Below, in pieces: positions 18,220-26,618 of a stretch of 35,855 bases of DNA; within the stretch, counting starts at the first letter, position 1, and each line of letters opens with the position of its first letter. The notes beneath the pieces are model-generated. The model ran no database searches. It saw nothing but the letters and a program-made list of their open reading frames with translations, and was not told the DNA's origin. This DNA comes from Cysteiniphilum marinum (GTDB lineage: Bacteria > Pseudomonadota > Gammaproteobacteria > Francisellales > Francisellaceae), in NCBI RefSeq assembly GCF_014857925.1, contig NZ_JACYVZ010000026.1:1-35855 (forward strand), given 5' to 3'. A program made the translations under genes and the position numbers.

Positions 18220-19074
18220 TTATAAATAAACCTTCTGCGCTAGCAACAATTCAGTCTGTCCAAACTCTGCACCAAAATTATCAATGCGTGATGCGTCAAT
18301 CGTTACAATTTTAGTGTGATATTTTTCATGCAGATAATCTAAAACCTGAGGATAGGGCTTGGCCATGTTTGCTGAAGCCTGTGCAATAACAATCACTTGC
18401 GGCTTTAAGCTCATCAGCCCTTCTTTTGACAATGGGCGCATGCCACTAAAGGATAAAATATTATATGCTTTAATAAGCTGTAACCAACGATCTGATTGAG
18501 TATCCTTGCCAAGCATATAAGCACCATTGGCAGAAATTTGCAAAAGCATCAGCACTTGTTTTGACTTGCCCTTACCCTCTTTAGCATACGCATTGACAAT
18601 CTTATTGACTTGTTTGGTTTGCGCTTGAAGTGTTGTGATTAACTGCTGCCCTTCTTTTTGCTTACCGAGTTTACTCGCAATCTCTTTAATATTTTTTTCA
18701 ACATCATTTAAGCTTTTTACCTCAGTCAATAGCGTTGTTTGTATATCAAACGCTTGCAGATGTGTTAACACCGACAAAGGAGAAATAGAGGCATCCGCAA
18801 TCACAATATTAGGCTTTACACTTAGTAAGCTTTCAATCGTCAATGCGCGCATATAGCCTACATCCTTTACTTGCTTGTTTTGTTTATTTTGCTTATTTTC
18901 TGCTTTTTCTAGCAGCTTCACGCTCTCAGTATCACTTGCCGTGACATCAACACCTAGCGCACTAACAATGGAGCTGGCACTTGGTCCCAGTGTGACCACG
19001 GTTTGTGCTAAAGCTAAACGCATGCTACCTACTAGCAGCACAACTGACATGATAAACATTATAATTTTACGCAC
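18220..19074 (-). CDS. hmuT: Periplasmic heme-binding protein
   Basis: Substrate-binding protein that takes heme in the periplasm to HmuUV. A signal peptide (about residues 1-23, ending LALA before Gln24) is followed by the two-lobed class III binding fold. Tyr74 in DVGYMRALTIE aligns with the tyrosine that ligates heme iron in ShuT and PhuT, which supports heme as ligand. A low-complexity KQNKQNKQ stretch at 61-68 sits just before it and is not usual in the family. The start is a GTG with AGGAG 7 nt upstream. It overlaps the end of tonB by 8 nt, so translation is likely coupled. Length of 284 aa is typical. Confidence 0.9.
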   Translation of the reverse strand: MRKIIMFIMSVVLLVGSMRLALAQTVVTLGPSASSIVSALGVDVTASDTESVKLLEKAENKQNKQNKQVKDVGYMRALTIESLLSVKPNIVIADASISPLSVLTHLQAFDIQTTLLTEVKSLNDVEKNIKEIASKLGKQKEGQQLITTLQAQTKQVNKIVNAYAKEGKGKSKQVLMLLQISANGAYMLGKDTQSDRWLQLIKAYNILSFSGMRPLSKEGLMSLKPQVIVIAQASANMAKPYPQVLDYLHEKYHTKIVTIDASRIDNFGAEFGQTELLLAQKVYL

Positions 19075-19726
19075 TTTTTTGCTCCTGTAAGTTAAATGAA
19101 ATCACTTGTACCACACTTGCAGTTACTGGCGTTTTGCCACTTTGGGCAGGCTTAAAATGTAACTGCTTAAACCATGCAATTGCCGCCTGATCTAACACAC
19201 CAAAGCCACTGGATTGAATAATTGTGACATCGGCAACCTGCCCTTGTGCATTAATAACCGCCTTAACTTTAACCTTACCCTCTTCATTATTTTTAATCGC
19301 TGAACCTGGATATGTTAATTGAGGCGGGGTAAACGCCAATTTTGGTGCTTGTGTAATTTTGGCAATAGCTTGCTGCTTTTTAACATTTTGCTTTGATACT
19401 TCTTTGGCCTGAGTTTTCACTGTGCTCTTGTGAACTTCCACTTTATGCTCTTTTGGCTTAACGATTTTTTGTGGTTTTTTCTCTTTTTTCTCTACAGCAA
19501 CATTGGCTGTTTTTAGGTCTTTAGCAACCGGTGTAGCTTTTGAGTCTGCTGTGGTTTCTGTGAGCTGCAAAGCCTGCATTAAAGAGGCAACGCTCTGCGC
19601 TTTTAAATCAGTTTGCCCCAAATGCCATGTTGTTTTTGGTGTACTGTTTAATGCTGCCCAAATTGAGAAATTAATCGCAATAGACCCCGTAATGGCAATA
19701 GCAATTTTAAAGACTCTTAGCAACAT
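19067..19726 (-). CDS. tonB: TonB energy-transducing protein
   Basis: Couples the proton motive force to the outer-membrane heme receptor. One N-terminal membrane anchor (about 5-27) is followed by a long Lys/Val/Thr-rich periplasmic spacer (about 65-130) and a TonB C-terminal domain (about 133-215), with PPQLTYPGSAIKNNEEGKV and the later VTIIQSSGFGVLDQAAI. The spacer is Lys-rich (KKEKKPQK, KPKEHK) with few Pro, unlike the classic Pro-Glu/Pro-Lys repeats. At 219 aa it is slightly shorter than E. coli TonB (239 aa). AGGTGAG overlaps the receptor stop codon and precedes the ATG by 5 nt. Its place in the heme operon suggests it is dedicated to this receptor. Confidence 0.88.
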   Translation of the reverse strand: MLLRVFKIAIAITGSIAINFSIWAALNSTPKTTWHLGQTDLKAQSVASLMQALQLTETTADSKATPVAKDLKTANVAVEKKEKKPQKIVKPKEHKVEVHKSTVKTQAKEVSKQNVKKQQAIAKITQAPKLAFTPPQLTYPGSAIKNNEEGKVKVKAVINAQGQVADVTIIQSSGFGVLDQAAIAWFKQLHFKPAQSGKTPVTASVVQVISFNLQEQKSA

Positions 19727-19736
19727 TCAATCTCAC

Positions 19737-21812
19737 CTAAAAACGATAGTTAAGCTGTAAATAAATGCTTCGACCCATAGACGGCACCAAGGTGCTACCA
19801 TCATAATCCTGATAATACTGATCAAATAGGTTATCAACCCCTGCACTCATTGTGAAACCTTTGACAAAGCTTGGCTGCCATTGATATGCCAAGCTTAAAA
19901 GCGCGTACCCTGGGACTTTAGGTGTATTAGTTGGTACATGGTTTTGTGCAAGCGCATAATCAAATCGTGTTTGAATCGTACTGTCAATAACCCTAATCGG
20001 CACAGCGAATGCCACCATCCCTTTGGCTCTAGGGATAGGTAAGGCACTACCTACAGGAATGGTATTGCCATCTTCATTACGATATGCCGATTTTGTTTTC
20101 CCACGCGTATAAGTAAAGTTCGTCATCACTTCAAACCAATGGTTTTGGTATTGTGCAGAGACGTTATAACCATATAGTTGCGCTTTGGAAATATTAATGT
20201 TTTGATTAATTGCTGCTCCTGCATTAAAGCCAATATTACTATTTAAAATGTAGTTATCAACATCATTTAAAAAGATATTACCAGAAAAATTAATCTTTTG
20301 ATCATGTGTTAATGACTGTGCATAGATAAATCCAAGCGTTTTATTATGCCCAATTTCCGGATTTAAATTTGGATTAGGAACAAATTTTAAAAATACATAA
20401 CCTGAATTAGGATGATCTCCGCCTAAGTATAGATCTTGCAATGATGGGATGCGATACCCTTCGGTATAACCTAGGTAGACTTTTAATGGATCAATCATCT
20501 TGTAGCTAATACTTGCTTGTTTGGTAAAGAATGAGCCATCGTTATTCATATTGCCACTTGTGCTTTGGTAGCCATTAAATCGCCCACCAATCGTTATATT
20601 TAGCTTTGGCAAAATATCCCAGCTATCTTGTAAGAATGCACTATAAAGTTGCTGATTTGCTGTTGGAAAATTGGTACTTGTTTGACTGCTATAACCATCA
20701 TAACCATTGATATAACTATATTCCGCACCATAATACAAGCGTTGCTTATAAACTGTTGTAACATTCGATAACTGCACACCTGTGGTATTAACATGCACAT
20801 CTTGTGGCAAGGCAAAGCCTCCACCATTGTTGGTCGGTGATGAGCCCAAATGATTTTCGTTGTAATATAGTTTGGCTTTAAGATCAACATACGGATTATC
20901 AGGATTAAAACGATAATCCAATATGCTTTGCGTTTGGAAGAAATTAAAATTTGAACTTGGATTCGTTGAGGAAGTTTCCTTGTTTACTGTCGCTGGATAA
21001 AGACCCACATTCTGCATTGATAAGAAGGATGCTTTTAAGGTCTGCGCTTTTGAAATATCCCAAACCGTTTTAAGTAAATATTGTAAATTATTACTAGCAG
21101 AATCTGGTAAGGTTTGTCCATTGCCTAACCGTACATTGTTACTGCGCCCACCAACTACATCCACCAAATAACTAACATCTCCGGTTTTAAAGGCAACAGC
21201 AGCATTGGCATCACCACTATAATCGCCTGTGGCACCACCTAATCCAACTTGTCCACCAACGGACTTATCTTGAGCTAAAAAATCACTTGGATCTAACGTT
21301 TCAAAGTTAACTGCCCCACCTAAGTTACCATTACCGTAAGCAATATTACTACCGGATTGACTTGCTAAGACTTCTTTATATAGTGCTGAGCTTAGTAATT
21401 GGCGCGATTGATTATGCCCAAAGGATGCCAAGTTATTATTAATACCATCAATTCCAACAAAAACGCGATCATCTGACAAACCACCCAAACTAATGTTTTG
21501 TGTTGTTGGTCGATTGCCACCAAGCATTTGCACACCAGCCATTTCATTCAATTGCATAGCCGTTGATTGAATTAGATTCGCACCTCTTCCTTGCTGCACT
21601 GAAACAGTAGGTAACGCACTACCCGCTTCAGGTGCCACATTGATTTGACTTATTCTACTTTGTTTCTCAGGCATGCTCGGCAAGGCGTTCTTAACAGCAA
21701 CCACCTGAATTTCACCTAAATCTACCGCTTGCGTATTTGCTGATTCTTCACTTGCATACATAAGCTGAGCAATGCCTGTTAGCACAAGCACACTTAATAA
21801 TTTTGTTTTCAT
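19737..21812 (-). CDS. TonB-dependent outer-membrane heme receptor
   Basis: A 22-strand barrel with an N-terminal plug that imports heme or hemoproteins. After a signal peptide (ending near YAS), the TonB box is probably in the stretch GEIQVVAV. The plug follows to about residue 180, with GVQMLGGNRPTTQNISLGG and GGAVNFETL. The heme-receptor region is recognisable: a FRAP-like YRIPSLQDLY (from ~453) and an NPNL box (~480-483) bracket His467, matching the conserved heme-ligand histidine between these boxes in HemR-type receptors. The barrel ends in a C-terminal Phe (QLNYRF), as needed for BamA-mediated insertion. The frame opens at a GTG (21821), but the ATG at 21812 (691 aa) fits better. Substrate specificity (free heme versus hemoglobin) is not resolved. 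Confidence 0.92.
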   Translation of the reverse strand: MKTKLLSVLVLTGIAQLMYASEESANTQAVDLGEIQVVAVKNALPSMPEKQSRISQINVAPEAGSALPTVSVQQGRGANLIQSTAMQLNEMAGVQMLGGNRPTTQNISLGGLSDDRVFVGIDGINNNLASFGHNQSRQLLSSALYKEVLASQSGSNIAYGNGNLGGAVNFETLDPSDFLAQDKSVGGQVGLGGATGDYSGDANAAVAFKTGDVSYLVDVVGGRSNNVRLGNGQTLPDSASNNLQYLLKTVWDISKAQTLKASFLSMQNVGLYPATVNKETSSTNPSSNFNFFQTQSILDYRFNPDNPYVDLKAKLYYNENHLGSSPTNNGGGFALPQDVHVNTTGVQLSNVTTVYKQRLYYGAEYSYINGYDGYSSQTSTNFPTANQQLYSAFLQDSWDILPKLNITIGGRFNGYQSTSGNMNNDGSFFTKQASISYKMIDPLKVYLGYTEGYRIPSLQDLYLGGDHPNSGYVFLKFVPNPNLNPEIGHNKTLGFIYAQSLTHDQKINFSGNIFLNDVDNYILNSNIGFNAGAAINQNINISKAQLYGYNVSAQYQNHWFEVMTNFTYTRGKTKSAYRNEDGNTIPVGSALPIPRAKGMVAFAVPIRVIDSTIQTRFDYALAQNHVPTNTPKVPGYALLSLAYQWQPSFVKGFTMSAGVDNLFDQYYQDYDGSTLVPSMGRSIYLQLNYRF

Positions 21813-21825
21813 TTTTAACACTCTA

Positions 21826-22239
21826 CTAATGATTAACTTGTATATCTGCTGCGGTTAAACCTGTTTCTTTTAGCACCGCAAACACTTCTAGCATTGTTTG
21901 TAATGGAATATTTTTATCCGCTGCCAGAGTAATCTGTGACATTGATGTCATCTCTTTTTGTGATAATAAATAACTTTTCAGCATATCAATACTCGTAAAA
22001 TGCTCACCATTGATCCTATAATCGTGCGTCTTTAAATAAAGCGTTGTTTGAGATGACTTGCTTTGGGTAACACTAGTACCTTTAACATTAGGCAAAGGGA
22101 GTTTAAGCAAATGCTGAATGGGTCCGGCTAATAATACAAACATAACCAAAAGCACTAACATAAAGTCTAGTAATGGAATCAAGTTGGGTTCATCCACCTC
22201 CAAACCATTATGCTCATGATGATTTAAACTACTTATCAT
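21826..22239 (-). CDS. exbD: ExbD proton-channel subunit
   Basis: Inner-membrane partner of ExbB and TonB. A short cytoplasmic N-terminus is followed by one helix (about 23-42) starting LIPLLDFMLVLLVMFVLL, whose single Asp is the proton-relay residue conserved in ExbD/TolR. A periplasmic domain of ~90 residues ends the protein. The 137-aa length is normal. Its start overlaps the exbB stop by 4 nt (ATGA), giving coupled translation, and the receptor gene starts 13 nt after its stop. The position between exbB and the receptor favours ExbD over TolR. Confidence 0.9.
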   Translation of the reverse strand: MISSLNHHEHNGLEVDEPNLIPLLDFMLVLLVMFVLLAGPIQHLLKLPLPNVKGTSVTQSKSSQTTLYLKTHDYRINGEHFTSIDMLKSYLLSQKEMTSMSQITLAADKNIPLQTMLEVFAVLKETGLTAADIQVNH

Positions 22240-22943
22240 AACGCAGCCTGTTCACGCAAATTAACCATATTGGTTTTGTTATTTACTTTACTTATTTCAT
22301 CAATTTCTTTTTGTGCTTTTTGCTCTTTCTGATCTTTTTTACGCGCCTTTTGTCGATCTAGGCTTAAAATCAGCTGATTTAATGACTCTTCTGCATTTGC
22401 TAAATAGCGCTCACTAAATTGTCGAAAACAATAAAATGCCAATAAACTCACTAAAGCTAACACAATACCAAATGCCGTAGCATACATTGCCTCAGATAAG
22501 TACATAATCATATTCTGCAAACCATTGCCACTTAAGGATTCGGCTAATGCAGCAAATGAATGACTCATGCTCCAAATCGTACCCAAAAGCCCGAGCATTG
22601 GTGAAACAACAGCGAATAAATTAAGCCAGATTAATGGACGCTGCATGCGTTGACGTTGTTTGCGCATTAACAAGCACACTTCACTTTCAGCAATCTCTTT
22701 AGGCTCAGTGATCAAAGGTGAAATATATCTTAATATGGGCTTAGCCAATGCGTTTAATCTTAGGTTAAGCGTCTTCTTATCATCACGATTAACCGCATTA
22801 ATCAAACACTCTACCTTACCTAAATTAAGCTTCGGTAAACTGATAAAAGTAATTATTCGCTCGATACAAATCGCAACAATCAAAAAGCTCACAGCCAACA
22901 TAGCATAGCTGACTAAACCAAATTGACTAAAAAAATGCCCCAT
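22236..22943 (-). CDS. exbB: ExbB proton-channel subunit (MotA/TolQ/ExbB family)
   Basis: Forms the pentameric inner-membrane channel around ExbD. It has three helices: residues ~10-32, ~128-150 in the conserved LNLFAVVSPMLGLLGTIWSMSHSFAAL region, and ~172-193 in EAMYATAFGIVLALVSLLAFYCF. A Lys/Gln-rich cytoplasmic tail with an imperfect QKARKKDQKEQKAQKE stretch closes the protein. 235 aa fits the family. The ATG at 22943 lies 5 nt after the hugZ stop. Membership in the heme operon argues for ExbB rather than TolQ or MotA. Confidence 0.9.
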   Translation of the reverse strand: MGHFFSQFGLVSYAMLAVSFLIVAICIERIITFISLPKLNLGKVECLINAVNRDDKKTLNLRLNALAKPILRYISPLITEPKEIAESEVCLLMRKQRQRMQRPLIWLNLFAVVSPMLGLLGTIWSMSHSFAALAESLSGNGLQNMIMYLSEAMYATAFGIVLALVSLLAFYCFRQFSERYLANAEESLNQLILSLDRQKARKKDQKEQKAQKEIDEISKVNNKTNMVNLREQAAL

Positions 22944-22948
22944 AATAT

Positions 22949-23713
22949 CTAAACTGCCTTTTCCATTAATGCTTCTTCATTACTCGCTATTTGCTGTCTT
23001 GCCTTTTTTGACATCGCTGCAAGCACCGCTCTTAACATCGAAAGATTTGTCACATCATGATCAAATGGAATATAGTGATTTTTATATTTACTCTGCAACC
23101 ACATGCCTTCTTGATCAAAGTAGACCATCTCAAGCGTGCTATCTTCTGTTAAGGCAATACCTGCACATTGACAATAAAGTGACAATGCATCTTTATGATC
23201 TTCATTCATATGTTTGATAGCACCATTAATCTCCTCATTTTTAAATACCTGCTCAATACAGAAATTCTCTTTGCTCACCCAATTAATATCACCAAAACCA
23301 CCAATAAAACGTACTTTCTCAATGTGTAATTTATAAAAGTGAAAATCATGGGTTTTGTCTTGATAATCTTTTGATTCTGGGAAAAAACGTGTATAAATAC
23401 TTGCTACCTTTTCTCCATCTTCCAAACGATTTAATCGTCCTAAAATCGTGACACGTCCAGCTTGTTGAATATCCTCTTTTTCATCTTCAATAATCGTTAA
23501 TGACACTTTGTCATCTTTGGCAACATTGCGTGTATGCTGCGCGAGTTTACTGATATAAACAAGCACTTCACCATCAGTATCAAACGCATACGCCACCAAT
23601 GAACCAAAAGGATAGCCAGGCATTGCGACAGATTGCGTTGCTAATACACCATATAGCTTCTGTTTGGTTAATTGTCTTGCTCTTAATGCTGTTTGAATTT
23701 TATTTGTGTCCAT
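22949..23713 (-). CDS. hugZ: HugZ/HutZ-family heme oxygenase-like protein
   Basis: Cytoplasmic heme-binding protein of the split-barrel (pyridoxamine-phosphate-oxidase-like) fold; HugZ and HutZ members degrade heme and release iron. Residues ~15-150 form the split barrel, with GVLATQSVAMPGYPFGSLVAYA and GFGDINWV, both typical of the family. Residues ~158-245 form the C-terminal DUF2470 part with AIKHMNEDHKDAL (His168, His173). The 254-aa length matches HugZ rather than the shorter HutZ. AGAGG precedes the ATG by 5 nt. It is the first gene of the operon, directly behind the Fur-type promoter. The heme-ligating histidine cannot be assigned with certainty from the sequence. Confidence 0.88.
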   Translation of the reverse strand: MDTNKIQTALRARQLTKQKLYGVLATQSVAMPGYPFGSLVAYAFDTDGEVLVYISKLAQHTRNVAKDDKVSLTIIEDEKEDIQQAGRVTILGRLNRLEDGEKVASIYTRFFPESKDYQDKTHDFHFYKLHIEKVRFIGGFGDINWVSKENFCIEQVFKNEEINGAIKHMNEDHKDALSLYCQCAGIALTEDSTLEMVYFDQEGMWLQSKYKNHYIPFDHDVTNLSMLRAVLAAMSKKARQQIASNEEALMEKAV

Positions 23714-23734
23714 AAAAACCTCTTTGATTTAAAC

Positions 23735-23753
23735 GATAATAATTGTCATTTGC
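23735..23753. promoter_or_regulatory. Second, weaker Fur-box-like site
   Basis: The 19-mer starting GATAATAATTGTCATT matches 14 of 19 positions of the E. coli Fur consensus (GATAATGATAATCATTATC). It lies between the promoter and the hugZ start codon, in the leader. Two sites are often needed for tight Fur repression. Confidence 0.5.
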
Positions 23754-23763
23754 AAGTAATGAA

Positions 23764-23782
23764 GTTAATGATAGTCACTATC
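23764..23782. promoter_or_regulatory. Fur box of the heme operon
   Basis: This 19-mer matches 16 of 19 positions of the Fur consensus and contains the inverted repeat GATAGT-C-ACTATC. It overlaps the -10 and part of the spacer of the promoter upstream of hugZ, the usual geometry for iron-dependent repression. Confidence 0.75.
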
Positions 23783-23795
23783 AAATTTAAGTCAA
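23768..23795 (-). promoter_or_regulatory. Promoter of the heme-uptake operon
   Basis: On the minus strand: TTGACT (-35, 23795 down to 23790), a 16-bp spacer and TATCAT (-10, 23773 down to 23768), each matching 5/6 of consensus. It lies about 55 bp upstream of the hugZ ATG and is overlapped by the stronger Fur box. Confidence 0.65.
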
Positions 23796-23911
23796 TGATA
23801 AAAAGCAAATTTTTTATATGCCCATCGTAAATCATTCTGTGGTGTTTGATGTCGAAGAAATTCAATGGCAGAAATACTGCAAAATGGTTTGGGGCGGGTA
23901 AAGTGAAATAT

Positions 23912-24382
23912 TTACTTTGCTAATCGCGTATCAAAGCTAAAGTCTAATACTTTGGCCTTTTTGACTACCTTTGCAAATCCTTTATGCAATGGGTTTAGAA
24001 TATAATTGTACTCTCTTGGAACGATAACGCTTGGTACAGCCAATATTAAGGACTCACAACGCTTAAGCCATTGATCACCAATATCTGCTGTTTCAGGCGG
24101 TGCAGGTTGATCTTGCCATGAATGTGGTAATAACTCAGGCTTTAAATAGTTAATCTCTGACTTTGGCAACTCAATTTGAAATAGTGTGAAATTTGGTAAA
24201 ATAGCATAGTTCTCTAAATGAACAAATATTTCTAATATTGCGAGAGATTCTGAGCCTGCGCAATATACGCAAGGACGTCCTTTATTATTCCATCTTCCTC
24301 CATATATTCTGGCACCATCACCAGTAAATGCATCTTGTGCAAATTTGCTTTTCACCAATCTATAGGCAAATACTTTGCTCAT
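23912..24382 (-). CDS. RES-domain toxin (NAD+-degrading type II toxin)
   Basis: Small 156-aa protein of the RES family; characterised members deplete NAD+ as phosphorylases or hydrolases and are neutralised by an Xre/DUF2384 antitoxin. Family landmarks: GARIYGGRWNNKGRPCVYCA (23-42), with conserved Arg and Gly-Arg-Trp-Asn; SLAILEIFVHL with Glu51; and AVPSVIVPREYNYILNP with Ser118 and Asn130. These supply the Arg-Glu-Ser set that names the family. It overlaps the antitoxin gene by 4 nt, giving coupled translation with the antitoxin made first. It is the last gene before the heme operon promoter on the same strand. It looks intact. Confidence 0.88.
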   Translation of the reverse strand: MSKVFAYRLVKSKFAQDAFTGDGARIYGGRWNNKGRPCVYCAGSESLAILEIFVHLENYAILPNFTLFQIELPKSEINYLKPELLPHSWQDQPAPPETADIGDQWLKRCESLILAVPSVIVPREYNYILNPLHKGFAKVVKKAKVLDFSFDTRLAK

Positions 24383-24801
24383 ACAAAAACGCCATGCTCA
24401 AGTCTGCCGATGAGATCAAGTACTGCTTTTGTTTCAGCAGATGTCCTAAGCATCTCAATCGGTTTTCTACCACCCAATCCATTAACTGGAGACATCAGCC
24501 AATGCAGTGCTTTCTGGTGGTGTCCTTCAAATAAATTCAAAGCTGATTTATAAACTTCTGCATAGCGATATAATCGATCACTTTCAGCTTCAGTAAAAAA
24601 ACCTGATTTATATCTTCTATTAAGTGAAGCCGGTGCTATTGTGGTAATTTTAGCGAGCTGGTTTTTCTCAATTCCAGAAATATCAGCCAATTTGCTAAAA
24701 ACCTCACAGCTAAAGCCCTCATGAATTGCCTGATAGAGACGCTCACCACGTGATGGAATACCAACGGCATCCCAAAAGTTATTTTGATTACCCTGTTGCA
24801 T
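24379..24801 (-). CDS. Xre/ParS-type antitoxin with DUF2384 domain
   Basis: A 140-aa partner of the RES toxin. Residues ~30-80 form an Xre-like helix-turn-helix (AKITTIAPASLNRRYKSGFFTEAESDRLYRYAEV), which probably binds the operon's own promoter. Residues ~85-140 form the DUF2384 toxin-binding part (HHQKALHWLMSPVNGLGGRKPIEMLRT...LDLIGRLEHGVFV). The sequence order and the 4-nt overlap with the toxin are standard for RES-Xre systems. AAGGAG lies 6 nt upstream of the ATG. Such pairs act as plasmid or chromosomal addiction modules or stress systems. Which applies here is not shown. Confidence 0.88.
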   Translation of the reverse strand: MQQGNQNNFWDAVGIPSRGERLYQAIHEGFSCEVFSKLADISGIEKNQLAKITTIAPASLNRRYKSGFFTEAESDRLYRYAEVYKSALNLFEGHHQKALHWLMSPVNGLGGRKPIEMLRTSAETKAVLDLIGRLEHGVFV

Positions 24802-24820
24802 AGCATCTCCTTGTTATAAT

Positions 24821-24841
24821 TGATACATTAAGAATATATCA
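24821..24841. promoter_or_regulatory. Possible operator of the RES-Xre module
   Basis: TGATA and TATCA arms, 11 bp apart, lie 19-40 bp upstream of the antitoxin start. TATATT inside the site could be the -10 on the minus strand. Antitoxin autorepression would fit, but the arms are short. Confidence 0.3.
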
Positions 24842-24870
24842 CATGATTGAAATTATGCAACTTCGGTTAT

Positions 24871-25722
24871 TTACTCATAAAAAGTTTTAGCTTTCTCACC
24901 ATCATGATAAGCAAATAATGTTTGTGCGACTTGAGTTGAACCAGTCGAAATATTGCCCTTTTGATCTAATGCAATCAATCCAACATAATCATCCAAAGCA
25001 TCACTTTCTTTAATACTTTTAGCAACCGCCTCATCCAAAGGTATACCATCTTTAACACGCGTATGGACTTTTGCTGCAACGGCTTGATTAACAATATGCT
25101 CACCAATACCAGTGCACGATATCCCCATAATGTTTGATGCGTAGTTACCAGCAACGGTCGGACTATCGCCCACACGACCTGGCACTTCAAAGCCTGCCCC
25201 GCCTGTTGAAGTTAATGCAACAATATTGCCTTGACTATCTAGTACGACAACACCAATAGTCCCTGTTAAGCCTTTTTTTAATTCAAGATATTCTTGATAA
25301 CGGTGCTCAGTTATTGGGTTGTACTCGGGCATTTTTAATGTCTCATGCGCAAAGCGCGTTGCCTCATCAGCTGCACGCACACTGTGATGTTCATTTAAAA
25401 GTGCTAAAGCCACTTCACTTGGATATTGGATATTTTGAATATTAATCACGCCTGCAAATTTGGCTTTTGCACCATTCATAATTGAAGCTGACATGCGCAC
25501 CTGCCCATCTTGCTGCAAACGCGAGCCCGTACCGGCATTAAATAGTGGATCATCCTCTAATAATTTCGCTGCAAAAACAGCAGTTTTTAAGGCATTATCA
25601 TAGGTTTTAAGAAAGGCATAGGCTTCCTCAATAATGGTTAATAGGTGCACATGATAATCACTAAAAGGGGTATTTTTATCCTCTCTAGCACCACATCCGC
25701 CATGAATAATAATCTTTTGCAT
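24871..25722 (-). CDS. iaaA: Isoaspartyl peptidase / L-asparaginase (Ntn-hydrolase)
   Basis: Threonine-type N-terminal nucleophile hydrolase that cleaves beta-aspartyl dipeptides. Next to cyanophycinase its likely substrate is beta-Asp-Arg, releasing Asp and Arg. The precursor self-cleaves before the catalytic Thr155 in GLTGTIGVVVLD. The beta subunit keeps STGGAGFEVPGRVGDSPTVAGNYA and the GIGE motif; the alpha subunit starts IIIHGGCGA. The reading frame extends upstream to 25761, but the ATG at 25722 (283 aa) is chosen because AGGTG is 6 nt before it and the family begins with M(x)xxxIHGG. It lies last in the cyanophycin gene run, downstream of cphB with a short gap. Confidence 0.88.
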   Translation of the reverse strand: MQKIIIHGGCGAREDKNTPFSDYHVHLLTIIEEAYAFLKTYDNALKTAVFAAKLLEDDPLFNAGTGSRLQQDGQVRMSASIMNGAKAKFAGVINIQNIQYPSEVALALLNEHHSVRAADEATRFAHETLKMPEYNPITEHRYQEYLELKKGLTGTIGVVVLDSQGNIVALTSTGGAGFEVPGRVGDSPTVAGNYASNIMGISCTGIGEHIVNQAVAAKVHTRVKDGIPLDEAVAKSIKESDALDDYVGLIALDQKGNISTGSTQVAQTLFAYHDGEKAKTFYE

Positions 25723-25769
25723 CTTCTGCACCTTTTGCTCTTTTTGCATTCCAAACCCCATCCTTGCGA

Positions 25770-26591
25770 TTAATTAACAACCTCAACCTCATGCGCATTT
25801 GTGTCATATTTACTGCCTTCAAGTAAGAGATGCATGCGAATGCCTACCAAACTAATCGGATCATCATCGCGCGCATGCGGCATTGATGAGTGCTCAATAT
25901 GTGACATATCAATTATCGTTAATGCGCCACTGCCTACAACCTCAATTACGCCATCATCAGCGAGAAAGGCACCCGTGTCTTCATCAATTCCAACACCAGT
26001 TACAAAGGGATTATAAGATAATGCCGTTAATAAGCGTCCCAAACGATCTCGTTGCGAAAAATGTTGGTCAACGAGTATTTTGTTAGTTAGCCCTAAGCCT
26101 GGCGCCATATTGACCATATTATAGCGTGGCATAAAACCAGTGGCTCCACCGACAATCATATGTTCAGAGATAAATGCAGCACCTGCCGAGGTGCCTGCTA
26201 CATGCACACCCTTGGCGTTACAACGACGAATCATTTGTGCCACTTTAGTGCCACCAAGCACGGTTGATAACAGTAGCTGATTACCACCGGTCATAAAGAT
26301 ACCCGTTGCTTTTTCAAAGTGCTGAAGATAATCCTCATTATCGGTATCAGCACGTGCTTGAATCTCAAGGCTTACCGCATCTTTAACACCAAGAGACTTA
26401 AAAATCTTGATATATTCGCTGCCCGTATCTGGCAGCTTAGATGCCGTTGGAATTATGACAATATAGGCATCTTTATCACCTGCTAATTCAACGAATCGCT
26501 GCAAAACCTTGGGTGAAACCAATTTATCTTCACGTCCACCAATTGGAATAATATATCCTCTTTTAATACCTGAAACTGTTGGTGCGGGCAT
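25770..26591 (-). CDS. cphB: Cyanophycinase
   Basis: Serine exopeptidase of family S51 that splits cyanophycin into beta-Asp-Arg dipeptides. The nucleophile Ser135 lies in VAGTSAGAAFIS. TGGNQLLLSTVLGG and FVTGVGIDEDTGAFL are the family's other conserved stretches. There is no signal peptide, as expected for the intracellular form. The frame opens at a GTG at 26597, but AGGAG is spaced 6 nt from the ATG at 26591, which gives 273 aa. The start of the downstream iaaA frame lies only a few bases past its stop. The pairing with cphA upstream confirms a cyanophycin role rather than the related dipeptidase E. Confidence 0.93.
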   Translation of the reverse strand: MPAPTVSGIKRGYIIPIGGREDKLVSPKVLQRFVELAGDKDAYIVIIPTASKLPDTGSEYIKIFKSLGVKDAVSLEIQARADTDNEDYLQHFEKATGIFMTGGNQLLLSTVLGGTKVAQMIRRCNAKGVHVAGTSAGAAFISEHMIVGGATGFMPRYNMVNMAPGLGLTNKILVDQHFSQRDRLGRLLTALSYNPFVTGVGIDEDTGAFLADDGVIEVVGSGALTIIDMSHIEHSSMPHARDDDPISLVGIRMHLLLEGSKYDTNAHEVEVVN

Positions 26592-26618
26592 TCTCACTCC
26601 TCTCTTTTTCTTAAATGC

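Noticed and set aside
17635-18225. 196-aa plus-strand frame opposite hmuU
   Set aside because: It is an antisense shadow of a membrane-protein gene; the real product on the other strand has clear FecCD motifs.
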